NCBI GenBank assembly: GCA_903908595.1
Contig: CAIVSN010000132.1
Coordinates: forward strand, 1-64,000
Reading direction: 5' to 3'
DNA from: an uncultured bacterium
Lineage (GTDB): Bacteria > Patescibacteriota > Gracilibacteria > BD1-5 > UBA2023
DNA length: 64,000 bases
The notes under the pieces are model-generated. The model had not been told where the DNA came from and made no database searches. It worked only from the letters and a program-made list of their open reading frames with translations. Below are positions 12,401-24,689 of the stretch, in pieces. The translations under genes were made by a program, and so were the position numbers. The first letter of the stretch is position 1; every line of letters begins with the position of its first letter.

Positions 12401-14964
12401 ATATCAATACGCCGCTCATTACCCTCAAGACTTCGAGTTCGCAAATCCAGGTGGAAGACGAAGTAACGTTCCAAACCACGGTAAAAAACGTCATCGGAAA
12501 GGATTTGTCGAAAGACGTGGAATTCAAGTGGGACTTCGACGGCGACGGATTTTATGACGAAACCACTTCCGAATCCACCGTCAAACACAAGTTTTCGACG
12601 CCGGGGAACTTCAATATGAAGGTCAAAGCCCTGTATCGGGGGATTTCCAATACCAAGTACCAGCAGATCGTCGTGACCAACGAAATCGTTCCGAATCTCG
12701 AATACGAGGCCGTCGGGAATACCTACGCGCTCTTCAATACCACGACGGGGGTATATTCCAAAGTGAAGTGGACCGTTGGCGATTCGACTTCCGAAAATCC
12801 GGACAGCTTTGTCGTGACGTTTCCCGAAGAGGTCGACCAACGGGAAGTGACCCTCGAAGTCGGTGACGGTTCCAGTACCAAAACGACCACCGTAACGCTC
12901 AAAAAAGACGTTATCAATGCCAAAAAAATCGCGGATTCCAAGAACGCCGTGAACGTGTTTTCCTATCCGAAGCTCGACGACGAGAAAAATACTATCACGG
13001 TAGAAAGCAAGACGACCGCGGTATTCGTCTATCCCGGACAGAACGAGGGAATCGCCAAATTCGCCATAGATTCGGACATCAAGGTAGATACCGATCTCAA
13101 CGGCGATTCCGCGGACGATGCCGATAACAAAGGGATGGATTCTTATACGAACGGTTCCCCGTTCACCATCAAGAATTTCGACTCCAAGAAGGAGCGGACG
13201 ATCCGGATCGTCTTGCTGGACGGTTCTGGCAAGAAGAAGGGGTCCCGCGATATCAAAATCGTGCTCGCGTATGTCGATGAGGGGGCCGCTACGGAGAAAA
13301 AGCCGGAACCGAAAGTTCCTACCACCCTCACGGACAAGGAAAAGGCCGGTCTCGCGACTCTCAAGGATCTGATTGCGAACAAGGCTCCGGAAGGGGAGCG
13401 GGTAAAGCTGATGCAGATTTTCGGTCAACTCCAGGAGAACTGGTCGGACGATCGGGAAAAGACCAAATCGATCATCGATTTCCAGTTGGCCGTTTCGGAA
13501 CTCCCGATCAAAGACGACCTGAAAAACGAGTTCCTGACCATCCTCGACAGCTTCCTCCTTACGGATTCGGAAACCAAAGACGATATCGGGCTCGCGACGA
13601 GCGTGCTCGAAAAGCTCATTCCCAAGAGCAATCCGCAATATGCGGAAATCTTCGGGGAGGACGGGAAAGGAGGTTTGATCGGGGAAATCCTCTCCCATCC
13701 GACGAATATCGAACTGAATCGCGGCATTTGAGAAAAAATCCTCGGATACATCAAAGATGACAAAAACATTCCCGACAGCGACAAGCTGATTCTCAAAGAA
13801 CAGCTCCGGGTCATTATTTACGGAGGAAGCAAGAATATCCCGGCGGAACAGATCACCCCGGCTCCCCCGGTCGTTTCCACGACGAAATTGAGCGGACTGC
13901 TGATGAATATCCTGAAGGTGTTCGCTTGGATTATCGGAATCGTCATCGGTGCCGTGATTCTTTTGTTCGTCTTCTTCAAAATTGTAAACAAGAACGGAAG
14001 CCTCGGTTTCCAAGATTTCATTATCGAACGGGTCTTCGGCAAGGGTAAGTCCGCGATCCCGGCTAACGCGCCAAAGCCGGCTCCGGTGGTAACGCCCGCG
14101 ATACCACCGACAATAATTCCAACGCCGGTCACGATTCCAATGCCGGTCACGGTTCCGCCACCGATCGTTGTTCCCACTCCGACCCCGGTACCGAGGCCGC
14201 AGAATGGAGATCTGCTCGGATCCGTCTCTACGTTCTCCCCTCCGGCAGCCCAGCAGGTTCCCCGCCCGGTCTTGACCCCGATACCTCCGGTTGTCGATCC
14301 CATGGCCATGTTCGAACCATCGGCCCAGAGCTCCAACGAAGAGATTCCGGACTGGCTCAAGAGCACGACCGACCGGTTGACGAGCGTTCCGGAAACTCCG
14401 GCAGTCCAGGCAGTCCCGGCAGCGATCGAACCGGTTTCCAGGATGGCTGCGGAACCCGTCGCTCCCGCAATTCCAACCGAGTCCGAGCTACCGAGCTGGC
14501 TCGTGGGTTCCAATGCCGTTGTCGAAACGCCGGTCGCGCCAGTTCCCCAGCCTTTCGCGGAACCCCCCGCAACCGAAGTGGAAACCCCCGTATATTCGTC
14601 AATCCAGACTGAACCGGCAGACGTTGCCGTGGATGCGGTCCAGCCGACACCAGCTCCCGAACCAGTGAGCGACGACCTCCCCGATTGGCTAAAAAATTTT
14701 TCTCCGGTACCTCCGCAGGTTTCCGAACCCGTGCCACCTTCGGTTCCCAAAGACGATGACGTCTTCGGCGATGCGGATACGATAAAAAACTTCGGATTTC
14801 CGCCATCCGCGCCCGTTTCGGAAAATGAGATGCCAATAGGGGAGTCTGCCCCGAAGGAAGTCGCGGTAAAAGCCCCGAAGCCCAAAAAGCCCAAAGCTTC
14901 CACGCCGTTGCCGGAAATCCAGCCCACGGCCAATATCGACGATCTTCCCGATTGGCTCAAATAA
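9412..14964 (+). CDS. Giant PKD-domain surface protein, ~1850 aa, with C-terminal TM and Pro-rich tail bearing repeated PDWLK motifs
   Basis: Three track ORFs (9412, 10510, 13888) share one frame, separated only by TGA at 10489 and 13729; multiple EWDFGNG / EWDYGDG / WDFDGDG motifs; IPDWLK, LPSWLV, LPDWLK, LPDWLK in tail. Confidence 0.85.
9481..9600. repeat. 120-bp palindromic element copy R1 (inside the PKD ORF)
   Basis: Arms GAGACTTCTG / CAGAAGTCTC; core GCGAACTCCTCGCTGATTTTTCCGCTCC...GGTGCTCAAAATCAGCTTCGGATTTCATC. Confidence 0.9.
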
Positions 14965-14987
14965 CTTCCCGATTCTAATTTTTCCGT

Positions 14988-17618
14988 ATGAATAACGATG
15001 CTACGACTCCGGATACCCCGGAAGAATCCCCCGGACGCCCGAGTTTTCTGGATGAGATCCTCTCGGCTCCGATGGTACCACAGCCGGCACGGGTCGCCAA
15101 TCCCGTTCCCGTACCCGTCATGCCCGTGGCTCCGATACCGCCCGTAGCGGTGCCTTTGCCGACTCCTCCAGTGGCAATGCCAACGGTCGCCCCGGCTCAG
15201 CCATCCCCGTATCCCGCTCCGGGATTTATTCCCGCGAGTGCCCTGCTCAACCAACCGGTTCCCGTCGCGATTCCGAATGCGGTTCCGGTACCCCAGGCTT
15301 TCTATCAGGCTCCCGTACCGATGCCAAATCCCGCAGCCGTACCGGCAATGCCGCCTCCGGTTGTTCCCGTTCCGCCCGTGTCCATGATCCTGAATCCCGG
15401 TTCCAGTATGTTGGATCAGGTCCTAACCAGCGCTGCCTCAGCGCCGGCTGCCGGCGGAGAGGTTCCCGGAGTGCCTCCGGTCGTCATCAAGAGAAAGGTG
15501 GTCACCCCCGCACAGATACTGAGAATCATGGGCGCGCTCTTGTTCGTATCCCTCATTTTCTTCGGTTCGTTCCTGGCATACATCGTTTTCAATCCGGAAC
15601 AGGCGAAGTTTTTCATAGGATTCGGAATCAAACTTTCCGATGTGAAAACGCTGTTGTCCAATCTCGTCAATGGGATATTCGGCACTCTGACGTTCTCGTT
15701 CAGCACGCTGTTCATCTTCTGCTTGTTCAAAGTATACCTTTCGAGGGGAAATCTGAAGAAACGGGCCATCTATATCGTTTCTTCGGTGTTCGTCGGTATC
15801 GTCCTCTTCTCCAATATCGGTTTTTGGGCGTTTCTGTTCGAAAAGATCGGAGCCCAGGATTTCGTCCGACCATATGGCGGAGTAATCATATATGACAATA
15901 CGCTCCTGCTTTCCAGTAAATATACGAAAGTGGCGGATCAGATAGATCTGAACAATCTCATCGGTCCGATCACGCTCAAATACGACCTTTCCTCCGACGT
16001 GAAGTATGCATCCAAAACCCTGGACGTGGAGTGATTCTATCTCGATTGCGGCAATGCCGCCGTCAAGCACGAAGGGGCGGATCCCCTGGCCGATACCAGT
16101 ATTACTTGCGAATATACGAAATCGCAAAACTATTCCCCTTCCGGATATTACAAGGGGACGGATCGCCTTTCCAACGAACCGAGGCGCGTGGACATGGTTT
16201 TGCCGGAAGTCCGGCTGATCGGGACGGTTTCCGTTCAAAAAGCTACTACGACTTACCTGTTCGATGCTACGGAAATACAGAAAATAGGAAACGTGAAATG
16301 GCGGATGTGACCGGAGTTCGACGTGGTTTCTTCGGAAGATCCGAGATTCAGCGTTCGCATCCAAGATGCGGAACAAAGCCTGTGTCTCGAAGTCCGGGTT
16401 CCGAAGAGGGAAAGGGATTGATGCGAAAGGATATTTGGCATTCCCGGAAAATCGGCGAGCGTCATTCAGGGGAAACTCAAAGCCACGCAGGATTTGGTCG
16501 ATCCTTCGAAATACGCATTGGAGATATCCGATCTCAAGACGAAGAACGGGGCTGACATCGATACGGTCAAATGGTTCATCTGAGACAGTACCATGCCTAT
16601 CTGACAGGAAAAAAACATAGAATACACGTTTCCGAGCTACGGAAGCTTCAAGATAAACGCCGTGGTAACCGATACGGAAAAGAACTCCGTAACCTTCACC
16701 GAAAAAATCGATATTATCCGACCGTTGCAGCTTATCAAGAAGGGATCGAATTCCCTGCTGATCGTCGAAGACGAGGAAGGAAAGGGCCTTATTTCCGACA
16801 CCTATGATCACGATTACGGAGCCTATCGGGTACAGGATATACGGCTCCCGGTGAAGGTGGTTTTCGATGCCAAGAACGTCGTGGTAACGAACCCGTGATA
16901 CGAAATGAAGGAAGTGCTCTGGAAGGTCGATGGCAAGGAAAGGAAAGGGACACGGATCGAAGCGGATTTCGTCGAGGAGAAACAGTACGAGGTATACGTT
17001 TCCTATGTGTTCGTAAAAGTCGGTACGACCGAAGAGACGAAAGCCACGGAAAAGATTATTATCGAGGGAAAGTCCCGAGAAATCGTCCCTATCCTTGAGG
17101 TAGCTTCCGATGGAAACAACGCGCTGGACAACCTGTATGCTACCGTCGACGTGAAATTCGACGCTTCGGGCACGATGGTTCGGTCAGGAAAAATCGCGAA
17201 GTTCGTATTCGATTTCGGGGAAGGGAAACCCTTGTCAGAAGGCGAGGCGGTAAAAATTTACCGGTATACGATACCCGGGGAATACACCGTAAAGCTGACC
17301 GTCGTAAAGACCGACGGGGCCAAAGAATCCATTTCCCGGAAACTCGTCGTCAAGGAGCTTGCGAAGAAGCTCGAAATCGAGAGCGGCATATCCCAGGGAA
17401 CCTCCGGAAAGGAGGCCGAATTCCGAGTCAAAGAAGGCACCATAGGGCAAATCGAGTCGTATTCCTGGGATTTTTGAGACGGAACGCCCACTGATTCCGA
17501 ACCAGCCCCAGTCCACGTTTTCGAAAAAAGCGGAACCTACAAAATCAAGCTGACCTCGAAATTTTCGGAGGGGACGCTTTTGGTCGCGGAAAAGGAATTC
17601 GAGGTGATGGACGAGTAG
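14988..17618 (+). CDS. PKD-domain membrane protein, Pro-rich N-terminus + TM segments (multiple UGA=Gly)
   Basis: In frame 14988-17618 (TAG); track ORFs 16662 and 16905 in the same frame; SYSWDF-[TGA]-DGTPTDSEPAPVHVFEKSGTYKIKLT restores the canonical PKD WDFGDGT. Confidence 0.85.
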
Positions 17619-17652
17619 GAGTCGCCATGGACAGGATGATAATCCCACCAAT

Positions 17653-17682
17653 AACCTACGAGCCTCAAGTGCTCGTAGGTTC
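17653..17682. terminator. Strong hairpin between convergent genes
   Basis: AACCTACGAGC-CTCAAGT-GCTCGTAGGTT. Confidence 0.6.
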
Positions 17683-17699
17683 GATTGGCGATACTGTAG

Positions 17700-18374
17700 C
17701 TAATCCTTGTAAAACTCGTATTTCCAGTTGGTCAGCGTGTAGGGAATCCGTATCTCGTACGGGATCGCCCTTCCCGGTTCCGTCCAGGTAACGACGGACT
17801 CCGCCACTATTTCCGAATAGTTCGCTGGCCGGGTGATGACGATTTCCCGGGTGAACCGGGTAAGGCAATCGTCGGTGATTTTCGGGGTGCAGATCGGCAA
17901 TCCCGCGGCTCCCGTCTGCGTCACGAGCCCGTAGCTGTCCAGATATACCGGAAACTTCGCTCGGTATACGGCCCCGGTACCGCCGGCGACCGCGGGGATG
18001 AGCGTCCAGGTATCGTTCGCCCGCCTCGAAGTCACGTAGGACCCCGGGATCATTTTGATAGCGCTGGCGCCCGTACTGCTCCCGATGCAGTGCACGTCGT
18101 AGTTCAACACGTCCCAGCAGCCCTTGTAATCGCTCGACAGTTTCACCCAGTTGGAATCCCGGATGTTTTCCAAGATTTCCAATCATTCCCGGGCGATATT
18201 GATGGCCTTGATGCGGTCTTCCGTTGAAGCCGACATGCTGTTTCCCCGGAAGGCGATCTGGTAGGATCCCACAATTCCCGTGGTCACTACGACTATTACC
18301 ACCATGACTTCTATGATGGAGTTGCCACAGCGGTCCAAGAGGGAAAACCTCGTATCGGAGTTTTTTATTTTCAT
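17700..18374 (-). CDS. Minor prepilin / pseudopilin-like protein
   Basis: Hydrophobic NSIIEVMVVIVVVTTGIVGSY N-terminus; AINIARE-[TGA]-LEILENIRDSNW (pilin-like AreGLE...RdsnW). Confidence 0.7.
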
Positions 18375-18383
18375 GCGGAAGGA

Positions 18384-19862
18384 TTAAAGATTGGAACCGG
18401 ATGCGGTTTTGATCGGCGTCGGCGGTACGGGCACAAGGGATGAGGTAGAAGTCTTCGCGGGGGTTTCCACGCCGGGAATCACGACGGGAGCGACCTTCTC
18501 TTTGACGATATAGATCTTGCTGGTATAGAGAATGGAATCGTCCGTTCCGTAGTAGGTAATCAGGTATTCGTTCACCCCTTCTTCCATATTTCCGTTGTCG
18601 ATGCTCGCATTATACGTCCAACTGGTTCCGAACTGCTTGAACTGCTGGAGCTGGTAATTGTTGACCCGGATGAATTTGACCAAGTCCGGCTTGAAGGAAC
18701 CGCGGATTTTTACCGAGGAATCGGTCGTCTTGTACGGGTTGTCCCCCGGAAAAACGATCTTGAAATCCTTGCTGGACACCGGGTAGTTGATGACGTCGGG
18801 TTTTTTGATCGTAACGGACTTCTTGTTGAGGTTCACGGTGACGACCCCGGTTTCCACGATGCCTCCGGCCGCGTCGAAAGCCTGGTAATTCACGAAGTTG
18901 ACCGAGTCGGTGAGGATGTAGTCCTTGAGGGAAAACGTATTCTGATCCGCGAGGATTTTCGCTTCGAATTTCCCGATTTTCAGTTTTTTGACGTTCGGGC
19001 TCAGGATTTTTCCTTCGATGGTGATTTTTTCGGTTTCCACGGTCATCTGGTCTTCCGGATACGTGACGGATATGACTTTGTTCGAAATGGAGGTATTGAG
19101 CGCGTTGTCGATTCCGGTACCGCTCGTTCCGGAAGTCACTGCGGTCGAATCCGAAGCGGCGAGGAGCGTAGCCCCGTCCTTGCGCTTGAAGATGCTCGAT
19201 TGCTTCACGAAATCGTCCAGCGGAGCGAGTTTGTCGCCGAGGTTGGAATTCTTGGTTTCGGATTGGAGGAGGGAAATCATCTGACCGCTCGCTACCCGGG
19301 CCGTCCCGCCCTCGGTTTTGACTTCGGCTTCTCCCTTGATGACGTAGAGATTGCTGGCCCGGGTGTTCTGGCTCGCGATAACGATGGTACCGGGGGCGAA
19401 CTTCGTCTGGAAGAATTTGAGACCCAGCGCGGCATCCCCGTTCGGCATGTCCATCCACACGTAGCCGTTAAGAAGCTCGAAGGTTTGGACGTTGGATATT
19501 TTTCCTTTGTACGAAAGTTCGCTGAGCGTTTCGATGGATATCTTGGCCGTGGATCATTCGATTTCCACTTCGCTTTCGCCGCTCGTGATCCGTACCATCT
19601 TGTCGGTCGGGAACATTTTTGTCGGCCCGGTGATTTCCTTGCCGAAATCGGAAGAAGACATATAAATGCTCACTTTGGCGTCCTTTGCCGGAAGGACGTT
19701 CACGGCGTCGGTACCGACCGTGGCTTTGTTCGCGTCGGTGGTCGTGCTGTTCGCTCCGATGTTCATTACCGCTTTCACGATGATGACAAAAATGATTACT
19801 GCGACGATTATCGGCACGGCAAGGGAAAGTGGGCTAGTTCTATTGGTTCATCCGCGTCTCAT
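18384..19862 (-). CDS. FecR-like membrane-anchored protein
   Basis: N-terminal TM; FELLNGYVWMDMPNG... NLYVIKGEAEVKTEGGTARVASGQMISL; in frame through TGA at the 19560 region. Confidence 0.6.
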
Positions 19863-19889
19863 GGGGGGAAAGATTAGTGGGAGGTAAAA

Positions 19890-20426
19890 TTAGGCTTCTT
19901 TCGGTATGACGGCTTCAAGCGTGGCATACGTCGCTTCCTTGCCCCGAGGGAGGCGGAGCGAAACGCTGTCGCCGATGTTCGCTTTGAGGAAGGTAATGCT
20001 CGCCGTGAGGACGTTGTAGGTTTTGCCTTCGGAGACGACCTGGTATTTGTCCCGGTTCATCGTGATGAGCCCGACCTGGGTATCGTGCGGGATTTCCTCG
20101 ATGATCTTGTAGGTGATCTTGCCGTCGGCGCCGATGGTGGCTTTGAGTTTGCTTCCCTGTACGAGGTGGGACTTGGACGCGTAGTTCTGGGGGACCGGGT
20201 AGATGTTCCCGTCGGAGCCGAGCATAGCCTCGCCCGTGAACACGCCTTCCACGATCTTGTTGGGACCGCTCTTGTAGCTCTGGAGTCCGCTGAGGTCTAC
20301 TTCCGCCTCGGCCGAGTCCACTTCTTCGTCTCCCATGGCAGAGAGGATCTTTCGGGCGGTGGCAATCGATTTCTGCGCGCTTTCGATAAGGTCTCGGACG
20401 GCGGCTATTTTTTTGGAATCTGACAT
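19890..20426 (-). CDS. Conserved hypothetical protein (178 aa)
   Basis: Intact ORF, start MSDSKKIAAVRDLIESAQKSIATARKIL. Confidence 0.75.
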   Translation of the reverse strand: MSDSKKIAAVRDLIESAQKSIATARKILSAMGDEEVDSAEAEVDLSGLQSYKSGPNKIVEGVFTGEAMLGSDGNIYPVPQNYASKSHLVQGSKLKATIGADGKITYKIIEEIPHDTQVGLITMNRDKYQVVSEGKTYNVLTASITFLKANIGDSVSLRLPRGKEATYATLEAVIPKEA

Positions 20427-20504
20427 ATTTTTTGTTTGGAATTGACATGAGTATACGCTCTTTTTTTCGCTTGTCGGTTCGCGATGTATTGACTATTTCA
20501 AAAA

Positions 20505-21353
20505 TTATACTATTACTAATTTTAAATACCAGCTGAGTATCGGTTCGTTCCATATCAGGGCAATCCAGAGTCCGCAGGCGAGAAACGGTCAAAACGGCAC
20601 TTGCATGCCCTTTTGCTTGTAGATGTACAAGAGGGTTACCCCGACGACGCTCCCGATGATATAGGAGAGAAACAGTCCGAGCCAGGCGATTTTTGCGCCG
20701 GCCACGAATCCCATGAAAATAGCAACCCGCAGGTCTCCTCCCCCGATCCATTCCCCATTGGAAACCAGCCGCTGGAGGTAGAAGAAAATAAAAATCGGCA
20801 AACCTCAGAGAAACGCCTGATACAGCGGCAGGTTAAGGAATTCATAATCCGTGAACGGGACGAAATGCCCGAACGTGCCCGGCGGCAGGAATTGTGCCCC
20901 GCTCAGCAGGAAAAACACGATGATGAGGAACGGGATCATGAACTCGTCGGGAATCTCCAGATAGAGCAGGTCGTACGCCGTGAATGCCACCGTGACGAAC
21001 ATCGACACGAGCAAAAAAATCAGCTTCGCGAGTTCGCCCCGGTTGCCCGCGACGATTTCGGTCATGTCGACGAATTTCATGGCGATCAGGAGGAATCCCG
21101 CCACCATGCTGAGTTCCAGATAAAAATGGTACGGCGGGATTTTTGCCTGGCAGTAGCGGCACTTGCCGAGGAGCGACGCGTAGGAGAGGATGGGGAAGAG
21201 GTCGAATACCCCGAGCTCATGGTGGCAGTTCGGACACTCACTCCTCGCCGCGACGAAATCCTGCTTTTCGCGGATGCGGGGGATGATGGCGGAGGCGAAG
21301 CTCCCGAGGATGGCTCAGAGTACGCCGACGGCTACGTAAAGGAATTCGTTCAT
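20505..21353 (-). CDS. pilD: Prepilin peptidase, A24 family (UGA=Gly)
   Basis: VL-[TGA]-AILGSFASAIIPR, CPNCHHELGVFDLFPILSYASLLGKCRYC, GEWIGGGDLRVA; in frame 283 codons. Confidence 0.88.
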
Positions 21354-21913
21354 GGTATCGATTGGAGAAAGTATAAGTGGGCGGTTTCGTAGAGTTCGGG
21401 GGGAATCCCCCGGATTTTGACGAGTTCCCCGAGGGGATGGTCGGCGGAAAGGTTCCGGATCTTCTCAAGCGTGGGATGGTCCAGGCGTTCGGGCCAGTGC
21501 TGGAAGAGGGACAGGAGCCGCGCTTCGCAGAGGAAGAGCAGATATTCCGGATCGTGATCTTCCGACAGCTGCACGAGGGAAACCAGATCCCGGTAGATCG
21601 CCCCGTCGCCACCGCCGTCCGGTACCTGACGCTTGCAGAAGGCCAGGATGAGGAGGAACTTGTGCACGCTTTCGAACCCGAGTCAGGATATGCGGAAGCG
21701 GCTTTTGGGCCGGCAGGTCCTGATGCGGTTCGTTTCTCACTTCCGTTCGATGGCGACTTCCACGACGTTGCCGATGTCGCTCGGGGTGGCTTTGGGGGAT
21801 TCCTTGTAGAAGCCCCGCATTTTCCCGAAATCCTTGCTCAGTATCAGCAAGGATTTTTCGCGGTCGCGGATTTCGGTTTTTTCCATGAGGATCCCTTCCG
21901 TTATGTAGAGCAT
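21350..21913 (-). CDS. RecO-like DNA repair protein
   Basis: MLYITEGILMEKTEIRDREKSLLILSKDFGKMRGFYKESPK; in frame through two TGA. Confidence 0.5.
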
Positions 21914-23838
21914 TAGCGGAGGATGATTTTGCCGTCGGATACCTCGAATTTGACATTGGATATGCCCTTCTCGGTCACCATGTTGATTTCTCCGTCCTTC
22001 GGGGCCAGCAGGGAGCTGACGGTTTGCCCGGTAACCTCTACCTGCCCGACGTATTTGATTCCGCGGACGTTTTTGAAAGTCTTGGAATCCGGCTCGAAAA
22101 TCCATACCCGGCCATCGATGAGCATATAGACGAAATTCGAATTCGAAACCGTATAAATCTTGGAAGGGTGGTCTCCGGAAATCCGGTAGTTGTCGGGCAA
22201 TTTGTTGAGGAGGACCCCGGCTCGGGCGAAGCTCGGAGCGGTCGTGTATTTCTCGACGCTAAGGTCGGATTGGAGCGCATAGAACCCGCCGTCGATCGTG
22301 AAGTCCAGGAGGCTTTTTCCCATAAGCGAACCCTCGATCATGGGCATTTTCGCGCTGAAGCCGACGACTCCGGGGCGGTGCTTGAAAATCTGGGTCCCGT
22401 CCTCGGAGAGGAGGTAGATATTGCCAATGAACGCCTTAATGCTCGTGCTTGCTTCCCAGGTCGTCTGCCCTTCGACGTTGACATAGGAGAATTCGCCCTT
22501 GGCGTATTTGACGATTTTGTTGTTGTTCGTAAGGGCGTAGACGACCCCTTCCGTGGTGATATCGGCGCTTTTTGCGGTTTCCTGATCCGGAAAGGCAACG
22601 AATTTCGTTTCGGTCCCCTTGACGAACGGCCCGAAAACCCCCTTTGTGGAAACGATATATTTCTTTTTGGCGTTTTCGAGGAGCGCGATCGGCGCGGTGT
22701 TTTCCGGGAGGACGAAATCCACGGGCTTGGTATCGAGGCTGATGCTTTCTATACCGTTAAGCTGGCGCTTGAGGACGGAAATCTTGTCCAGGAGGCCCTT
22801 GACGTCGTTAGCGAACATTTTTTTGTCTCGGACTTCGAAGACGAGGGCTTCGGCTTTGGAAATGTTTTCTTTGAAAAGTTCCCGGTTAGTCATGTCCCGC
22901 GTGGATTTGCCGATAATCTGTTCCGCTTCGATGAGCTTCGATTTGTATTCTTCCGGAACGGCGGTGGTCATGCTCGTATAGAACACCGATCGGACGATTA
23001 GGACGAGGAGCGAAATGGAAACGATGAGCCCGAGTCCGATCATCGTTACCCGGACGCCCTTCCTTTTGAAGAAAGCCTGGACTTTCGGGTGGGAAATGGC
23101 CGATTCGTAGCGTTCCGCCAATCCCAAGGTCTTGATTTTCCCGGCAACGGACTGGTATCCGCTTCCTACGAGTTCCTGGGTGGAATCCAAAAAACTCGGT
23201 CCCGAACGCCCGAAGCGCCTGAGCGGTTCAGCAATGGAATTTTCTTCGTAGAAAAATAGCAGGCAATCGACCACTTCTTCCGGGGCTTCCCGGGAAATCA
23301 GGTTCTCGATGATGGACGGGTCGTGGTCGAGAATGAATTCCTCCAGGTCTTCCTTGGTCAGGAAGCTCAGGAGGTCGCGGTTCGAGACAAAGAGGCTGTT
23401 GCCCGGTTGGATGATCCCGTTGGATACGTAGGAGAACTCCATGTCGTTGGAGCTCATGCCGTCCGCGATGTTGACGATGTGGTCGTCCTGCTGGAGGTAG
23501 GCCTGGTAGTTTCCGCAGATGGAAAACAGCAGTTCCGGCCCCCGGACGATTCCGAGGAAGGCCCGCAGTCCCGATCTCGAAAACGTGTTCGTCTGGGCGT
23601 GAATCAGCCGATTGATTCACGCGAGCAGCTTCGAAAAGAAGGACTCCTCGGTTTCCTTGTGGAGCTGGTAGTCGGCGCTCAGTTCCACGATCTGGGATTC
23701 CAATAACGCGATAACCGCGCTCTGTTCCGCGAAAATCTGGAAATAGAGCGTGGAACGGTCGTTGAGTTGGATGCGCTTGGTGGAGACTTGGATGATGGTT
23801 TCGTCGGGGTGGTGCTTGTAGATGCGTGAGGTAAGCAT
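21913..23838 (-). CDS. Conserved single-TM protein with repeat-rich (beta-propeller-like?) C-terminus
   Basis: Track ORFs 23617-23838 and 21913-23457 are in one frame; TM VTMIGLGLIVSISLLVLIVRS. Confidence 0.65.
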
Positions 23839-23845
23839 AAATTAC

Positions 23846-23870
23846 AAAAAGTCCGATTGGATCGGACTTT
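23846..23870 (-). terminator. Intrinsic terminator-like hairpin
   Basis: AAAAGTCCGAT-TGG-ATCGGACTTT. Confidence 0.6.
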
Positions 23871-23875
23871 GTTGG

Positions 23876-24253
23876 TTAGATGTTATTGAGCATGTCGAGG
23901 ATGCCGTCCGTATCATCGTTTTTCTTGTCTTTCGCTTCGGCTTGCGATACCTTGTCCCGGGTATCTTTGGATTGGAATTCCTGCCATTCGATGAGGTGCT
24001 TTTCGTTGAGGTTGCGGATTTCTTCCTGGTATCGGATTTCCAATTCCTCCAATTTTTTCCGTTCGGTTTCGAGAATGTCGAAGAGTCGGTCGATCTGATC
24101 GTCCGTCATGGAAGGGAGAATGTCGAACCAGTATTGTTTCTCTGAGTTGTCCATGCTCTCCGTCGCGAGGACGAGTTTTACGAGTTCCGAGTACTGCTGT
24201 TCTATTTCATCTATAATGGTAAATACGAAACCATCTTTGGTAATTTGCGCCAT
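23876..24253 (-). CDS. Hypothetical coiled-coil protein (125 aa)
   Basis: Intact ORF, TAA stop. Confidence 0.65.
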   Translation of the reverse strand: MAQITKDGFVFTIIDEIEQQYSELVKLVLATESMDNSEKQYWFDILPSMTDDQIDRLFDILETERKKLEELEIRYQEEIRNLNEKHLIEWQEFQSKDTRDKVSQAEAKDKKNDDTDGILDMLNNI

Positions 24254-24328
24254 AAGCGAGGAGTAACGAATATTATGAATCCATTATAGAGAGTTTTGCG
24301 TGAACGCAAATAGACTTTCTAAATCTAT

Positions 24329-24428
24329 GCAAAATTCGGACTTCTCGCCGATTTTTCCGTTCCTCGCTCACCGTGGCATTGCTACGGCTCGCTGTGGTGC
24401 TCACAGTCGACTTCAATTTCATCATTGC
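24329..24428. repeat. Degenerate copy R2 of the 120-bp element
   Basis: GGACTTCTCGCCGATTTTTCCGTTCCTCGCTCACCGTGGCATTGCTACGGCTCGC...CAATTTCATC. Confidence 0.6.
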
Positions 24429-24474
24429 CCAAAGAATCCAAAACGTTTCGGGAGCGGATTTCGCAATTATGCCC

Positions 24475-24625
24475 AAGCGAGTTTGGTTTTCGGTACCGTA
24501 TGTTCATAGATTCGGAATGGATTATTTTTTTCTTCTTTCTGGAGCTATCGGCAATACGTGACCAAGAAAAGGAGAAAGGATATCCGAATATGTGACGAGA
24601 AAACCGGGAAACCAGATTTAGTCTC
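24475..24625. repeat. Second palindromic repeat family (H2), copy 2
   Basis: TTTGGTTTTCGG...CATAGATTCGGAA...TTTTTTCTTCTTTCTGGAGC...AAAACCGGGAAACCAGATTT, matches copy at 26123. Confidence 0.7.
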
Positions 24626-24689
24626 CAAACAATCCCGAAAATATCTATCTTTTGACTTATGATTTAGATGGCTATACTTGGCGGGTTTT

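Noticed and set aside
12262-14013. Long minus-strand ORFs such as 12262-14013, 39933-41651, and plus-strand 56456-58213 and 59810-61828
   Set aside because: Each is a shadow of a clearly homologous gene on the other strand; Arg/Glu/Asp/Gly-rich composition typical of antisense frames in biased GC-rich coding.
17460-17480. UGA as tryptophan (code 4) or selenocysteine
   Set aside because: TGA sites align with invariant Gly (WDFGDG, SGGHN, GGGH, PGLTN), TGG is used normally for Trp, and UGA occurs many times per gene without SECIS-like structures.
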